From: JAGOBP01 sp046328575
GTDB lineage: Bacteria; Chloroflexota; Anaerolineae; Fen-1058
Direction: 5' to 3'
Length of the DNA: 64,000 nt
NCBI GenBank assembly: GCA_046328575.1
Contig: JAXLWI010000001.1
Span: 1 to 64,000 of the forward strand
The notes beneath the pieces are model-generated. The model was given only the letters and a program-made list of their open reading frames with translations, was not told the origin of the DNA and made no database searches. The position numbers and the translations under genes were made by a program. Below are positions 42,401 through 53,346 of this stretch, in pieces; the first letter of the stretch is position 1, and the number at the start of each line of letters is the position of its first letter.

Positions 42401-43831
42401 CGCGCTGACGCTGATCACTTCGCCCACGTCAAACGCCGATACTGGCGACGATTGCAAACGCGCCATTTCACCATGCGCGTAAAACACCGTTTGATGCAGC
42501 GCAAAGCGCGGCGTGCGCAAGGCGGCCGCATACGTATCGGCTTTGTCGCGCAGTCTGCACTTCAGTTAAGCTTCTTGCCGTACCTTCGGCTTAATGGCTA
42601 CCGCGCATTCAACGCATCGACGAGTTCCTTCACGACTTCACGTTTATCGCGTTTGTGGTTGTGCAACTGCAAACAGAACTCGCCCAGACCCGCTTCGTTC
42701 AAGCGGCGCTGCACGACTTCCAGCGCGGCCATCTTTTGCGAAACGAACAACACCCGTTTGCCCGCCGCTAGAAACTCCGCGATGATGTTGCTGATGGTCT
42801 GGCTCTTGCCCGTGCCGGGTGGCCCCGCAGCACGAAACTCCGCGCCTTGCTTCGCGGCCTGAATCGCTTCTTGCTGACTGGAATCGGCGTCAACCACTTG
42901 AAAGACTTGCAGCGGTGGCACTTGCGCGTCGAGTTGACCGGCGGTGATGAGCGCAGGTATCGGCAGCGCACCGTCACGCTCAACGCGGCGATCATCGGAT
43001 GGGCCGCGAAGACGACGGCGTGTTCGTCTGCGTCTTGATAAAGGCTGATCTTCTGGAACGAAAAAATGCCGAGGTAAACCGCCTGACACGCGCCAACCTG
43101 ATCGGTTTTGATGGTCGCCCGGATCCGATCGAGATACGCGCGGTAACGCCGCTTGTCTCGATGTCGTCGGGCACATCGGGTAGATCCAGGCCGAAGTCTT
43201 GCCGCAGTTTGTAAATCAACGTGGGGTTGAGGACGAGATCGTCTTCCAGCATCGCCAACGTGTAGGGATTGCGCAGCGCTTCATGCGTCAACGCGGCAGG
43301 CACCAGCAGCAGCGGCGACTGCGCGTTCTCTTTGGTCAGCGGATCGATCCAATGCAGCACGCCAAAAGCGACAAACAGTACGTTAACGCCCTGCTCTTCG
43401 AGCGTGCGAGCGCGCGCGGGCACGCAGGTTGAACAGCGCCCGGCGAAAGGCGCTCGTCGGAGAAAGACGAGGCGAGTTCGTTGTTGAGGCGTTTACGCGC
43501 CGGTTTGGGCGCGTCAGGCGCGGCGAGTTCCAACGAAGTTTGATCGGCGGTTGAGGCCGCGCTGATCGGTGCGGTATCGTTTCGCGGGTGTTGGCGGTTG
43601 TCTTCAGGTTGATCGAGATCGATCAGCGTGAGGGCTTCGGCAGCGGGAAACCAGCGCTTTACCGCGCGCTACTAACGCCTGAAAAAGATCGTCGGGCGCA
43701 GGCCGCACGATCGGCACGGTGCTGGCGCGTTCGACCCTAAAGTAGAGCAACCGATTGGCGGCTTAGATCGAGCAGAGCTGCGCTTGCCAGTTCCGAAGTT
43801 TGCGCTGGACAGCAGATGTCGGTTCGAGCAT
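39401..43831 (-). pseudogene. DUF4011-helicase-nuclease-DUF3320 protein (Hhe-like), frameshifted
   Basis: Fragments in order from 43831 give one protein of about 1470 aa. The start is MLEPTSAVQRKLRNWQAQL. A DUF4011 region follows (VLHWIDPLTKENAQSPLLLV; IYKLRQDFGLDLPDVPDDIE). Next are Walker A GPPGTGKSQTISNIIAEFL with FVSQKMAALEVVQRRL, then the Walker B area FDLVVFDGLTQIAPEEA and helicase motifs to DERDSIIFSVGYAKDE. An MTES_1575-type nuclease domain follows (RYLLGIECDGATY; SLGWKLQRIWSQDW), and DUF3320 (EGPVHVDEVFDRLLDSWGL) sits near the C-terminus. This is the layout I recall for the anti-phage protein Hhe. DG instead of DE at Walker B could be real or an error. A dozen or more shifts occur, some compensating within 15 bases. 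Confidence 0.72.
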
Positions 43832-43931
43832 GCGGCCTCATCACAGGCAGAATGGATAGCACATCCATTCATCTGCGAACATAGCAAAGGTCAACGGTCA
43901 ATGCGAACAGTGCGAACGCTCCAATCGACAA

Positions 43932-43977
43932 AGAAAAACGCCGGACGGCTGATTTTGCTCTCAGCCCCGGCGTTAGC
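43932..43977. terminator. Hairpin between kinase and helicase genes
   Basis: AACGCCGG and CCGGCGTT bracket an inner ACGGCTGA/TCAGCC-like stem. It lies in the short gap just after the minus-strand REC-kinase gene and before the helicase gene. Confidence 0.55.
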
Positions 43978-43995
43978 CGCCAACGCGGCATGACT

Positions 43996-45079
43996 TTAGC
44001 CACAAATCGGCAGTTTGACCTCGACCATTGTGTGTTCGCCATAGACGCTGGTGAGATTCAACGAACCGCCGTAAATCCCGGCAATGCGCTGGGCAATGCG
44101 GAATCTCAGGCCAGAGCCTTGCTGCTCATGAAGTTTGCGCTCGAACTGCATGGCGCTCAGGCTTGACGATTTGCTCGGCCGTCATACCACGCCCTTGATC
44201 GGCAATGGTCAGTCGATAGATCTTGCCATCGACGACGTTGCTGACGCGCATCGGGGTGCCAGGGTCGTGAAACTCTGAAGGCGTCGCTCACCAGTTCTTC
44301 GATGAGTCACCGGCGGATCGGCGATGTAGCGGCGCATCCTGCAAATCCAATTGAGGATCGCGGAGCGCATGGCGCTCGGCGGGTATGTCGGGCTCCTGCC
44401 CGATGATTAATCGCGCCGATGGCGAAACGCGCGCCCGCAATAGTTCGATGCGACGGGATCATGCACCGTCACTTCGAATTCGCCGTCAGTAGTTGACGAT
44501 GAGGCGTTCCATGTTCCTGGCGGATTGATAAATGATGTCAGCGATGTTTTCGATCTCATCGATCGCCAGTGGACTCGCCGGATCTCAACGATGACGGATG
44601 AACCGGTCTTGATACCGCTCAATGGGGTGCGCAATTCGTGGGGCAGCGCCAAGGGCAGATACTCTCTTGCAGCGCGGTGAGTTCATCTTCATGCCGCTTA
44701 TCCACCTGTGGCGCTTGGCCAGCCGGGTCTCGATCGCCCAGAATGTCTTGTCGGGGAAGGCTTTGGTCAAATAATCGTCGGCGCCTTTAGTCCCACGTTG
44801 GCGTCACGATTTCAGCTCGATCGGCTTCGGCTGTCAGGAAGATAAACGGAATCACGGCCGTCAGCGAGTCCTTCTTCAATTGTTCAGCACGCCATAACCA
44901 TCAAGATCCGGCATCATAAATGTCACAGATGATCAAATCCGGCATGAATCTGCGTGCGCGCTGCAAGGCTCCATAAAGCCGTTTTCGCTTCAGCCACATC
45001 AAAGTCTTCCGCTTCAGCAGATCGAGCAGCTTCGTGGCGAATACTGGCGTCATCTTCAACGACGAGAACTTTACGACAT
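43996..45079 (-). pseudogene. Response regulator-histidine kinase hybrid, frameshifted
   Basis: The ATG at 45079 follows GGAGGA and begins a receiver domain: KVLVVEDDASIRHEAA, AVIPFIFLTAEADRAEIVT, and a Lys-containing TKAFPDKTF end. A HisKA-like segment with phospho-His (LPHELRTPLSGIKTGSSVIV) and a HATPase domain follow, ending IAQRIAGIYGGSLNLTSVYG and VEVKLPICG. A shift already occurs in codon three. The gene starts inside the stop region of the upstream kinase, so the two are coupled. It would pass a signal from that kinase to its own His or to a further regulator. Confidence 0.7.
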
Positions 45080-47617
45080 CTGATTATTCCTCCGACTGAG
45101 CGTCTGGCTGGGCAACGTGACAAGCACGGGTGGTGCTCCCTGCCCAGGTTCAGGCGCATACACGATTGTGCCGCCGTGTAAATCGACCGACTGCTTGAGA
45201 TGGCCGTATCCTGGTGCCGGGAAAGCTGGGTATGTCACCGACATTGGGCGCAGCGCGATGGAACGTCTCGAATAGCCGTCATGGCGTTTCTGGAATTCCG
45301 ATGCCGTAATCGGAAATCCGGAAAGTCGTCTCGCCTGCCTGCCGTTCCACCGCAAATTGATTGATCCGCCCGCGGTGAATACTTGACTGCATTGGATAAC
45401 AGATTCGTCAGAATATGCCGCGCGTTTTGATCCATGTGAACTAAGCCAAGATCCGCTGGGGCTGTATAGATTATCGTGTGCTGCTGCGTGCTCAGTTGGA
45501 CTTCTTCGGTGAGATCGGCACACAGACGATCGAGATCGAGCGGGACCGGCGCAAAGGGTAGCGCCTGCATCCGTGCGCGACCGATAATCAACACATCCAG
45601 CAACTTGGTTAGGTTGCTTACGCTCGCCTGAATCTGATGTAGATAACGCAAGCGCTTGTCTTCAGTCCAGCGCGGGCCATAATGCTCCAGTACTTCAGCC
45701 GCCGACAGGATACCCGTCAACGGCGTTCGGAATTCATGTGACGTCATCGAGATGAAACGCGACTTGGCTTCGCTGAGTTCCTGTTCTGCGCCAACGCGCG
45801 GCGCAGTTCTTCTTCGGCTTGTTTGCGGCTGGTGACGTTCTCGGCCACGCCGACGATACGCACAACTCGCCCGGTATCGTCGCGCACCGGAAAAGCGCGA
45901 TCCCAGATCCAGCCGATCGAACCGTCGGGCCGCACGATGCGATACTGGCGCAGGCTTCGCCGCGCAGCGCGCCGTCGTGCCCAATAGTCGGCCGTCACCG
46001 CCTGATCGTCGGGATGAACAGCATCGGCAAATGAACGGGGATTAGCGTACAAACCCGCAGGTGCGCCCCCACATGTCTTCGCCGGGCTGACGTATAACAT
46101 CCGGTCAGAGCCGGCGACGACATCCAGAACACTTCGCGAATGTTTTCCGCCAGTTGACGGAAGCGCTCTTCGCTGTCACGCATTGCCTGTTCAACCTGCC
46201 GCCGGGTCGTGAGATCATAAAAGCCAGTCACCATGGCCAGTTCGCCATCGTAGACCACGGGCTGCATCGGCTGCTACCCAAAGCAGAGTGCCGTCGCCGC
46301 GTCGCAACTGCACTTCACGCTGATGAACGAAGCCATGCCGATGAACCTGCACGACGATCTCGCGAAAGTCACGCTGCGACGCCATGTACTGGCGCGCCAG
46401 TTGGCCAATGAGTTGTTCACGCGGTATCCTGACCAACTCGGCAAGCGGCGTGTTAGTTTCTAACACCGCGGTATCCGATAGACGCGTAATCAACAACGGG
46501 ACAGGCGAAGCTCCTCGGCCACGGCCCGCAAACGACCTTCACTCTCGCGCAGCAGAATGCTGGTTCTGCGCACGTTCGTTACTTCGCGTTCCAAGTCGCG
46601 GTTGGCAGCGCCAGTGCGCAGCCGTCCGATCGGCCACCCGCTGTTCCAGATCGCGGTTTAACTGGCGGATTCGCCTTCCGCCAGGTGGCGTTCAGCGACA
46701 TCATGAAAGATGCCCAGCGTAATTTCGTAGTTACCGGCGGCATCAAGTTGAGGTGAAGTCAACCTGCAAATAACGACGTTCGCCAGATGGCTGGGTGATG
46801 GTCAACTCATACGTGCTGGCCTCTTCGCCTCGCAGGTGGCGCTGAGTTTCAGCCATAAGCGAATCGGCCTGTGCTTGGCGCGACAAAATCCAGTAGGCTG
46901 CGGCTAATCAGTTCCGGGCGCTACACCAAAATACGTTCAGCAGCCGGGTTGGCGAACATGATACGCTCGGTGATATCGGCCACGACAATGCCTTCGCCCA
47001 GATTCTGACTCAGTTTTGCGAAAATGGAGTTCACTTTGCGCTCAACGCCTGCTCTGCGCGCTGACGTTCGGCGATGTCCTGACGCAGCCAGCCAGCCGGG
47101 TTCGGGCCTGATGCAGTGTGCGCTGCAACCAATCCGCAATCAACCACAGCACCAGCGCCAGATCAACAGCCCTACCAGGCCCAAGAAGCGACGAAGACAC
47201 TCGATGTTAGGGCTAACGCATTCGCGCCAGTGTAGATGATCGCTACCAGTAGAAAAACGAGGAATGCTGCGGCTGGAAACAACAGGAAACTGGCTAACGC
47301 GATCGGCAGCGCATAAATGAACGAAATGTCATCCATCGTATCCAGCGGCGTTAGAACGCTGGTGCTAAGGACCAGTAACGCGATGGCGACGTAGTCGGCC
47401 CAGCGTACGTGGCCGCGCCGATAACAAGAAATGTGGCCGCAAACAAGCCGAGTATGATCAGGTCAGTTATCAGCCAGCCGATGTAGAAAGGGTTATTCTG
47501 CTGGTCAGCGAACAGGTCGAGGACAAACAGGGTGAATACGTAACGCACATGCTGGCGAGGATCATGGCCAGCATCCGCCCACGACCACGCTCTGCAGGAT
47601 CGTCGGAGCGGACTCAA
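45071..47617 (-). pseudogene. Membrane multi-PAS sensor histidine kinase, frameshifted
   Basis: Reading leftward from 47617, the N-terminus has several hydrophobic helices (NPFYIGWLITDLIILGLFAA and more to 47170). Three PAS/PAC units follow (LDAAGNYEITLGIFHDVAER; YDGELAMVTGFYDLTTRRQV; RVVRIVGVAENVTSRKQAEE). HisKA comes next with phospho-His in THEFRTPLTGILSAAEVLEH, then HATPase (ARHILTNLLSNAVKYSPRA; GTIVYAPEPGQGAPPVLVTL). The full protein would be about 850 aa. Many shifts split it. It overlaps the REC-kinase gene by nine bases. The signal sensed is unknown. Confidence 0.7.
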
Positions 47618-47768
47618 AAGCCAGCGGTTGAAGCGCGTCTGCCAAACCTTACGTTTACGTTACCGACTGACGGGTCCTTGATCTTTCCCCCCAACCCGAC
47701 TACAGTCAAATTATCTGCGATTCAGCAAAGAGCGTCAAACTCCAAAATTATCATTTTCGCAGAAACCG

Positions 47769-49508
47769 TTAGCGCACCGGCTCGACTTGCAGCATCGAAT
47801 ACTTCGACTCGATCGGGTGATACGGCGACTCGATGAAGTCTTTAAACCGATCGGAGCGGTAAGCCTGCAGCGAGTCGTAGTTGTACAGGATGATATACGG
47901 CTTGTCCTTGAAGATCATTTCCTGCATCTGCCAGATGATCTTCTGCCGCGCGGCTGGATCGACCGCAATCGCTGGTCGCGATACAGTTTGTCGAAATCGG
48001 GGCTGTGATAGCCGGAATCGCTCCACCCGCCGACGACGAACTGATCGGACAACATATCGTGCTGAGGATGAAGTCGGGATCAGGATCGCCGCCCCAGCCC
48101 CAAATGACCAGATCGTAGTCACCGACACCGGTAGTGGCCGCAGTAAGCGCAGTGAAATCTCGACTGCGGCTGGCGTCGCCTGACGCCAATGTCTTTGAGC
48201 CAACCGGAGATCAGGATCGGCCACGCGCGGATACTCGGCTTAATCCAGACGTGAATTGCAGGCGTGATTTCGCCGAACTTTGCCTTTGGCGCGTACGCCG
48301 TCGGCACCTGCTTGTAACCGGCATCTTCCAGAATTTTGTTTGCCGCAGTCGTGGTCGAACGGCACATCAGTCACGTTGGATTGTGCTGGAAACCGCCGCC
48401 CAGCACTGGGGCTACGATCGACCAGCCGGGTTTTGGCCAGATCCTGCGGATAGACAATGTCGACCAGGTCTTGTTTGTTGATGGCATGCGCAATCGCCTG
48501 CCGCACCACAGGATCTGCCAGGGCCGGATTACCGGTCGGTTTGGGATCATTCGGCGGGCGCGGTATTGACGATCAGTTCATCAAATGATCGATCGGGCAT
48601 CTGGATCGCTTTGACGTTGGCGTTGTCTTCACGGTCATGAACGCGCCGTTCGGCACGGCGTTGAGTTCAAGGTCAGGATGTTCGCCGACTTTGAGCGCCT
48701 GCACCATCGCGTCGCCGTTGTCGAAGGTCTGCCAGATCACCTGATCGACCTTGGGGCGCCGAGATAAAAATCGGGTTGGCGTCCAACACGATGCCCTTAT
48801 CGGCGTCGTACCGTTGAAGTTTGAATGGGCCAGAACCCAGCGCGGATCGTTGGCGGTTAGGCAGATCGTCAGGCGTCTTAAAGCCTTCGAAGTCTTTGCG
48901 CGGCAAAGCGAACAGCCACATACGCGGTATTCCATATTCCGATTGGTTCAGCCAACTTGATCATGACGGTTTTCGGATCGGGCGCAGTGACTTTCCAAAG
49001 CACCGGCGTAGAAGCCACAATTCAGCGTTGCCCAGCCATCCGATCATTCTTGATAGTGTTGATCGACCAGGCGACATCATCGGCGGTGAGCAGCGTGCCG
49101 TCGTGCCATCAGGTCGTCGCGCAGCGTAGGCGTCCACGCCCAGCCCGTCGGGCGACGACGACCGCCTTTTCAGCCAAATCACGGTGTATTTGCCATCTGG
49201 CCTCAACGTCAGCGCCAGACCAAACAACATGTGACACGACGTATTCACCGCATAGTAATCCTGAGCGCACGTCGTCCAGCTTGCCATCGCGCATCACCGA
49301 TTTTTCCTGCGGCGGTAATAGCGGGTTGGCGCCACCGTCGGCGCAGTAGTTGGCGCGGCGGTCGAAAGCCGCCAGATTGCGGCGCAGGTGGTTTAGCCGC
49401 CGTCGTTAAGCAGCACAGGTTGAGCTGTCGGCGTTGGTGACGTAGCCCGCAGCCGATCACCACAACCGCCCATGACGATCGAGAACCACCGCGCAGCAGC
49501 ATCTGCAT
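47769..49508 (-). pseudogene. Peptide/nickel-type ABC binding lipoprotein (SBP family 5), frameshifted
   Basis: From 49508 the fragments give a lipoprotein signal (AVVVIGCG) with a Thr/Pro/Ala linker. The body is that of DppA/OppA-type binding proteins: FGLALTLRPDGKYTVIWLK, ANDPRWVLAHSNFNGT-like pieces, GSGPFKLQRYDADKGIVLDA, VRQAIAHAINKQDLVDIVYP, and near the end IIWQMQEMIFKDKPYIILYN. The expected mature size of about 570 aa fits family 5. At least eight shifts interrupt it. The protein would bind peptides or another oligomeric solute outside the membrane. No permease or ATPase genes adjoin. Confidence 0.75.
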
Positions 49509-50394
49509 GATTCACCTCCAGGTGAAGCAGGATTGCAATCAGCATACGATGATTCAACTGAAGCGCAATCCGCCGCCATGCGTTACATCGGAAAGCGCTG
49601 AACGACATCCTCGGGATGGCCACCATGTACGAAGTGGGCAGCGCCGATCCACAACAATCCGCCCACCATGTGCTGATGGCGTTGAACTTCATGAATTTGC
49701 CTGATCGCACCGCAAACCGATCGGCCTTCCAGCGATTCTGGAGATGATCCCCATCGCAGCGACTGACTGGCGTTATAACGATCGATCATCGAACACGGCC
49801 GATATTGAGGCGGCAGGCATGCATGGAGTCCGCTGTCCTGATGATCGGAGGCACGGCAGCGCGCCAGGTTTTGCGCAGGCCTGAGCGAGTACACGCACCG
49901 AAGAACGTAAAGATGGCCAGCGAGGTCGCCGATGGCTGGCCGCGTGCGCCGCAGCAGTTCGCGCGATCGTAGCCAGATCGTGGCGGCTTCCACACGATCT
50001 GTCGCCAGGCCACACCAGCCGCATCGTGCTGATGTACGCTACCGACGATCGCCACTCGACGACGTGCAATGAGATCAAGGTTATCATGGCCATGAATTGG
50101 CGCAATATGGCGGTAAGAAGAACGCGATGCCGCCAAGATCAATATCGCGCTGCGATTGCTGCCGACTATGGAAAGGTTTATCGGATCAGACGTTTGGCCG
50201 ATCGAGTGGCTGAGACAACAACTCGATACCGTACTGGCGGCAATGGTCTGCTCGCGCGCTCCGATTACGATCGTATCATCTGCGCGATTCAGCATCTGCG
50301 ATATCCACAGATTATCCGAATCCGCACGGCGAAGAAAGGGCGTCAACGCGCGCGCAAAGCGTTGATCGGCAATTAAAATGACTATCCTTCCGAC
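49509..50394. other. No confidently recognised gene; probably broken 5' part of the next gene
   Basis: About 890 bases lie here with short frames on both strands and no clear family. The next plus-strand gene encodes the C-terminal half of a CocE/NonD hydrolase, and the usual size of such enzymes would make its catalytic half fall here. I could not identify the expected Ser-His-Asp motifs, so it is left open. Confidence 0.4.
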
Positions 50395-51533
50395 GATCCC
50401 GGTCTGACCGATTGGCTGCACGAAATGAGGGGCGCTTTCCTGATTACTGGTTACAAGGCATTAAACGGCAGGATGGATGAACCGCCGCTGATGCATTGAC
50501 GGTGACGACATCTGCGCCTGAAGCGTTCGCGGGCATTATGACCGGTTGTTCGATTTATGAGGTGCGCTATCCGATCGAGCGCGTAGAAGCGGCGCGGTAT
50601 CGCAGAACAGGTTCACCCTTCCAGTTTGGGGAGAAAGACGGTCTCACCGTTCACCCTGTACAAGAGCGTCGTTGATGTATGGTGGTAGCTGCGCCCGCAT
50701 ACCGTTCGCGATCTGAAATCCGACAGCGTCAGCCTGCTGGCACTGGCGAACTGTTGAGCGCAACTGGTTGAGCATTCTGGCCGGTTTGCCGCAGTGTTGC
50801 GCCTGGCAGGCAGGGAAGCGATCAGGCTATCGCCGTTGTGGCCCACCGATCGTCAGAACGATGGCATTGTTGCTGGTCACGAACCGTTCGCCTGGAACGT
50901 CACCACCGCAGAAGACAACGATCCATGTCCGTCAACGTCGGTAAAACTGGGCGCAGGCGTCATGAAAGATCGGCTATCGCCTCGCCGTCATCGCCTGATT
51001 GAGCACGTTGAATGCGTGGTGGTTGGTGATCTTCCGCCGGGCGTGGTCAGCCACCGTATCGCGGTAGGTGCATCCGCGTCAGTGCTGGTCCCGCTCCACG
51101 CGGAGAAGGAAGCGCTGGTGCCTGACTTCAAACTCACGCCGCCCGATTTGATCACGGTCGGCAGCGCCGAACGCCGGTTTGTCTGGCAGATCACCGAGGA
51201 TGCGATGCAGCAGCGCGTGACCGTTACCGTCTTCGACGGCGATACCGGAAAGGCTGCCCGATGGCACAGCGTTGTATGCCGACGAGCGCATCGAATTGAC
51301 GGCCTATCATGCCGATCCCGCGCACGCGCAGTTGGTGAACGTCGTCAACTATCGCCTGACCGAACGCGGCTACGAAACGGTGATCCGCGCCAGCGGCTCA
51401 ACGCGTACCACGGCGGAGAATTTCTACATCGACATTGAGTTGCAGATCAACGCCGGAGCCGGCAACTGCGCCAGCGTGGAGTTGGTTGGAGACGATTCCG
51501 AGGTACTGGTGAAAAGATCTCAACCACGTTGAA
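50395..51533 (+). pseudogene. CocE/NonD-family hydrolase, C-terminal half, frameshifted
   Basis: Fragments contain DDPGLTDWLHEM, DYWLQGIK, MDEPPL, and YPIERVEAARYRR. These resemble the end of the catalytic domain of CocE/NonD (S15-like) esterases/peptidases. A beta-rich C-terminal domain follows: RRFVWQITEDAMQQRVTVTV, YADERIELTAYHADPAHAQL, VNVVNYRLTERGYETVIRAS and FYIDIELQINAG, close to the C-terminal jelly-roll of that family. Shifts occur about every 150-300 bases. It is convergent with the aconitase X genes. The substrate cannot be told. Confidence 0.55.
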
Positions 51534-51554
51534 CACATATACTACCGACGTGTC

Positions 51555-51579
51555 ATTCCGAGGCCGTAGGCCGAGGAAT
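51555..51579. repeat. REP-like hairpin between convergent genes
   Basis: ATTCC-GA-GGCC-GTA-GGCC-GA-GGAAT forms a stem with tandem G-A mismatches in the middle. It sits between the CocE-like and aconitase X small-subunit genes and may end transcription from both sides. Confidence 0.6.
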
Positions 51580-51603
51580 TTACAGTACTTGTTTTCCAGC
51601 GGA

Positions 51604-52019
51604 TCATTGCCACAGCGTCAGCCTGATACCCGCCCGCAAAATCAAGCGATTATTATCATCGTCCTCAATCACACCCTGCGCCCCATCCACCGACACTGGA
51701 ACGCCGGTCTGGATCCGATCAATCGGGATGCGATCGACGCACGGAATCTCGGCGATGATGCAGCCGACCGCCGTGATCGTTTCGCACTCCGCATTGACGA
51801 TAGCGCGAGGCGCGACGCCGTTCATCTTCAACCGATAGAGCGTGTACGACCCGACGGTTGAGCCCGCCGCTGGGAAAGATCAGCACTTTGCCGCTGATCG
51901 ATTGGCCTTCTGAGTCGTGACCCTTTTCCACCACAACGCCCGTATCAATCACCGCCACCGAAGAACGAATGTCCATCGAGGTGACCAGCGTCACCGGTGT
52001 TGCGCCTGATAATTTTCAT
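51604..52019 (-). pseudogene. Aconitase X small subunit (swivelling domain), frameshifted
   Basis: Pieces from 52019 give FFGGGDTGVVVEKGHDSEGQ-like sequence, SISGKVLIFPSGG, then YRLKMNGVAPRAIVNAECET, ITAVGCIIAEIPCVDRIPID and RIQTGVPVSVDGAQGVIEDD. This is the DUF126 swivelling domain of aconitase X, about 138 aa when joined. Two or three shifts break it. It overlaps the end of the large-subunit gene. With the large subunit it forms an Fe-S hydro-lyase. Members act on mevalonate 5-phosphate or cis-3-hydroxyproline; the UbiD neighbour favours the former. Confidence 0.82.
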
Positions 52020-53280
52020 CGGAATTTCATCGTACCTCATGCAGACCCGGTGACAGCCATCTTCCACTTTTCACTCAGTCGTCATCACCCGCCGGTTTGC
52101 GCTCTGGCCACCACTTCGTCAAACGGCTTGATGATGGTCTTGAACCTTGTTCTTGCCTGCCGCGTAATAGCACGCTTTGGCGTTCTGTCGGTCACCAACG
52201 TTCAAACCCGCCCCTTGATCGGCGTGCCAACGACGCAGGTAATGCGGGCGAATCCGGCGTCGCGCTTCGGATGAGGTGTGTAACCCATTCGATCGGCGAT
52301 GTGCTTCGGTCGGGCGCGCGGTCGTGATCCAGAATTCTTTCGTCACGCGCTTACCCTCCAGCAGCTGCGCGACGCGGCGATTTTGATCGATAGATGCGGA
52401 CAAATCGAGACTGACAAAATCGCCTCGTCTGACGTAGCGACATTGGCGCCAGTGCCGTACTGATCGATCCTGAAACGCGCCTGATCGAGATCGTCTCGAT
52501 CAGCGCGGCGACGATCGCTTCTGGCGCGCGGATCCTGCGCATGTGAACAATGCCGCGCCGTTTTGCGATGTCGATAATGTCCGCGCAGAACGATTTGTTG
52601 CCTGACCGACGCATGGTGCCTGACGTTTTGGTGATGTAGTAATCGGCTTTCAGCGTCCCAACCGCCACGATGGCGATACCTAAACGCGCCGAAGTCGTTG
52701 TTCTCCGTCAACGACGCTTGCACAGCGAGCGTATTACCGGGGTGACGACTGCTCTGGCGAAAAAACCATATCGGGCGTGACGCCCGTCAATCGCGGATAG
52801 TGCGTCAGCCCGCCTTCCTGATTGTCCGCGCAACGATCACGGGAGTTGGCGTAGCACACGGCGCTGCTCTTTGCCCACGCGATGTGTTCGCCAAAGTGCG
52901 GCACGTTGCCAAAGAGATAGCGTACACGAACAGGTGGTGATGACGTTCATGCGCGCAAAGGCGTCGATGACGCGCATCTGATTGCGCGCAAATTCCGCGC
53001 TGATGCCCAAGGCCTGCCAGTTCTCGATGTCCATGCCCGCTGGATTCAACGTCGTGAGGACGCGAGTCTGGCCGCCGCCGTTCGCCATCTCGGAGAGAAA
53101 GTGTAGCCCCGCTTCGCCAAGGTTATCGTAACTCACGCCCGAAATCTGCACCGACGTGACAGGGATCATTTTCTCTGCGCCGTAAATCGTGCCCAGCGCG
53201 ACCAGAATCTCCATCGCCTTCTGCGTGGCGCGGCCATAGTCGCCGTCTAGCATGCGCTGCTCTTCAGTGGTTAATTTCAT
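52016..53280 (-). pseudogene. Aconitase X large (catalytic) subunit, frameshifted
   Basis: The first 115 residues are intact and typical of aconitase X (DUF521): KLTTEEQRMLDGDYGRATQK, MEILVALGTIYGAEKMIPVT, QISGVSYDNLGEAGLHFLSE, TTLNPAGMDIENWQALGIS and the Cys region TTCSCT that helps hold the Fe-S cluster. After about 52930 the frame shifts repeatedly, but AITGVTPDMVF-like and C-terminal pieces continue to 52016. The joined size of about 420 aa fits. It lies 66 bases after a UbiD-family decarboxylase gene. The enzyme removes water from its substrate; mevalonate 5-phosphate is proposed from context. Confidence 0.83.
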
Positions 53281-53346
53281 ATCAACCCCAACTAAATGGG
53301 ACGCGGATTAACGCAGATAAACGCTGATTTGAATTTATCAGCGTCA

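Noticed and set aside
36600..53000. A prophage or mobile island as the reason for the broken genes
   Set aside because: No integrase, transposase, phage structural gene, attachment repeats or tRNA edge was seen; the shifts look like indel errors.
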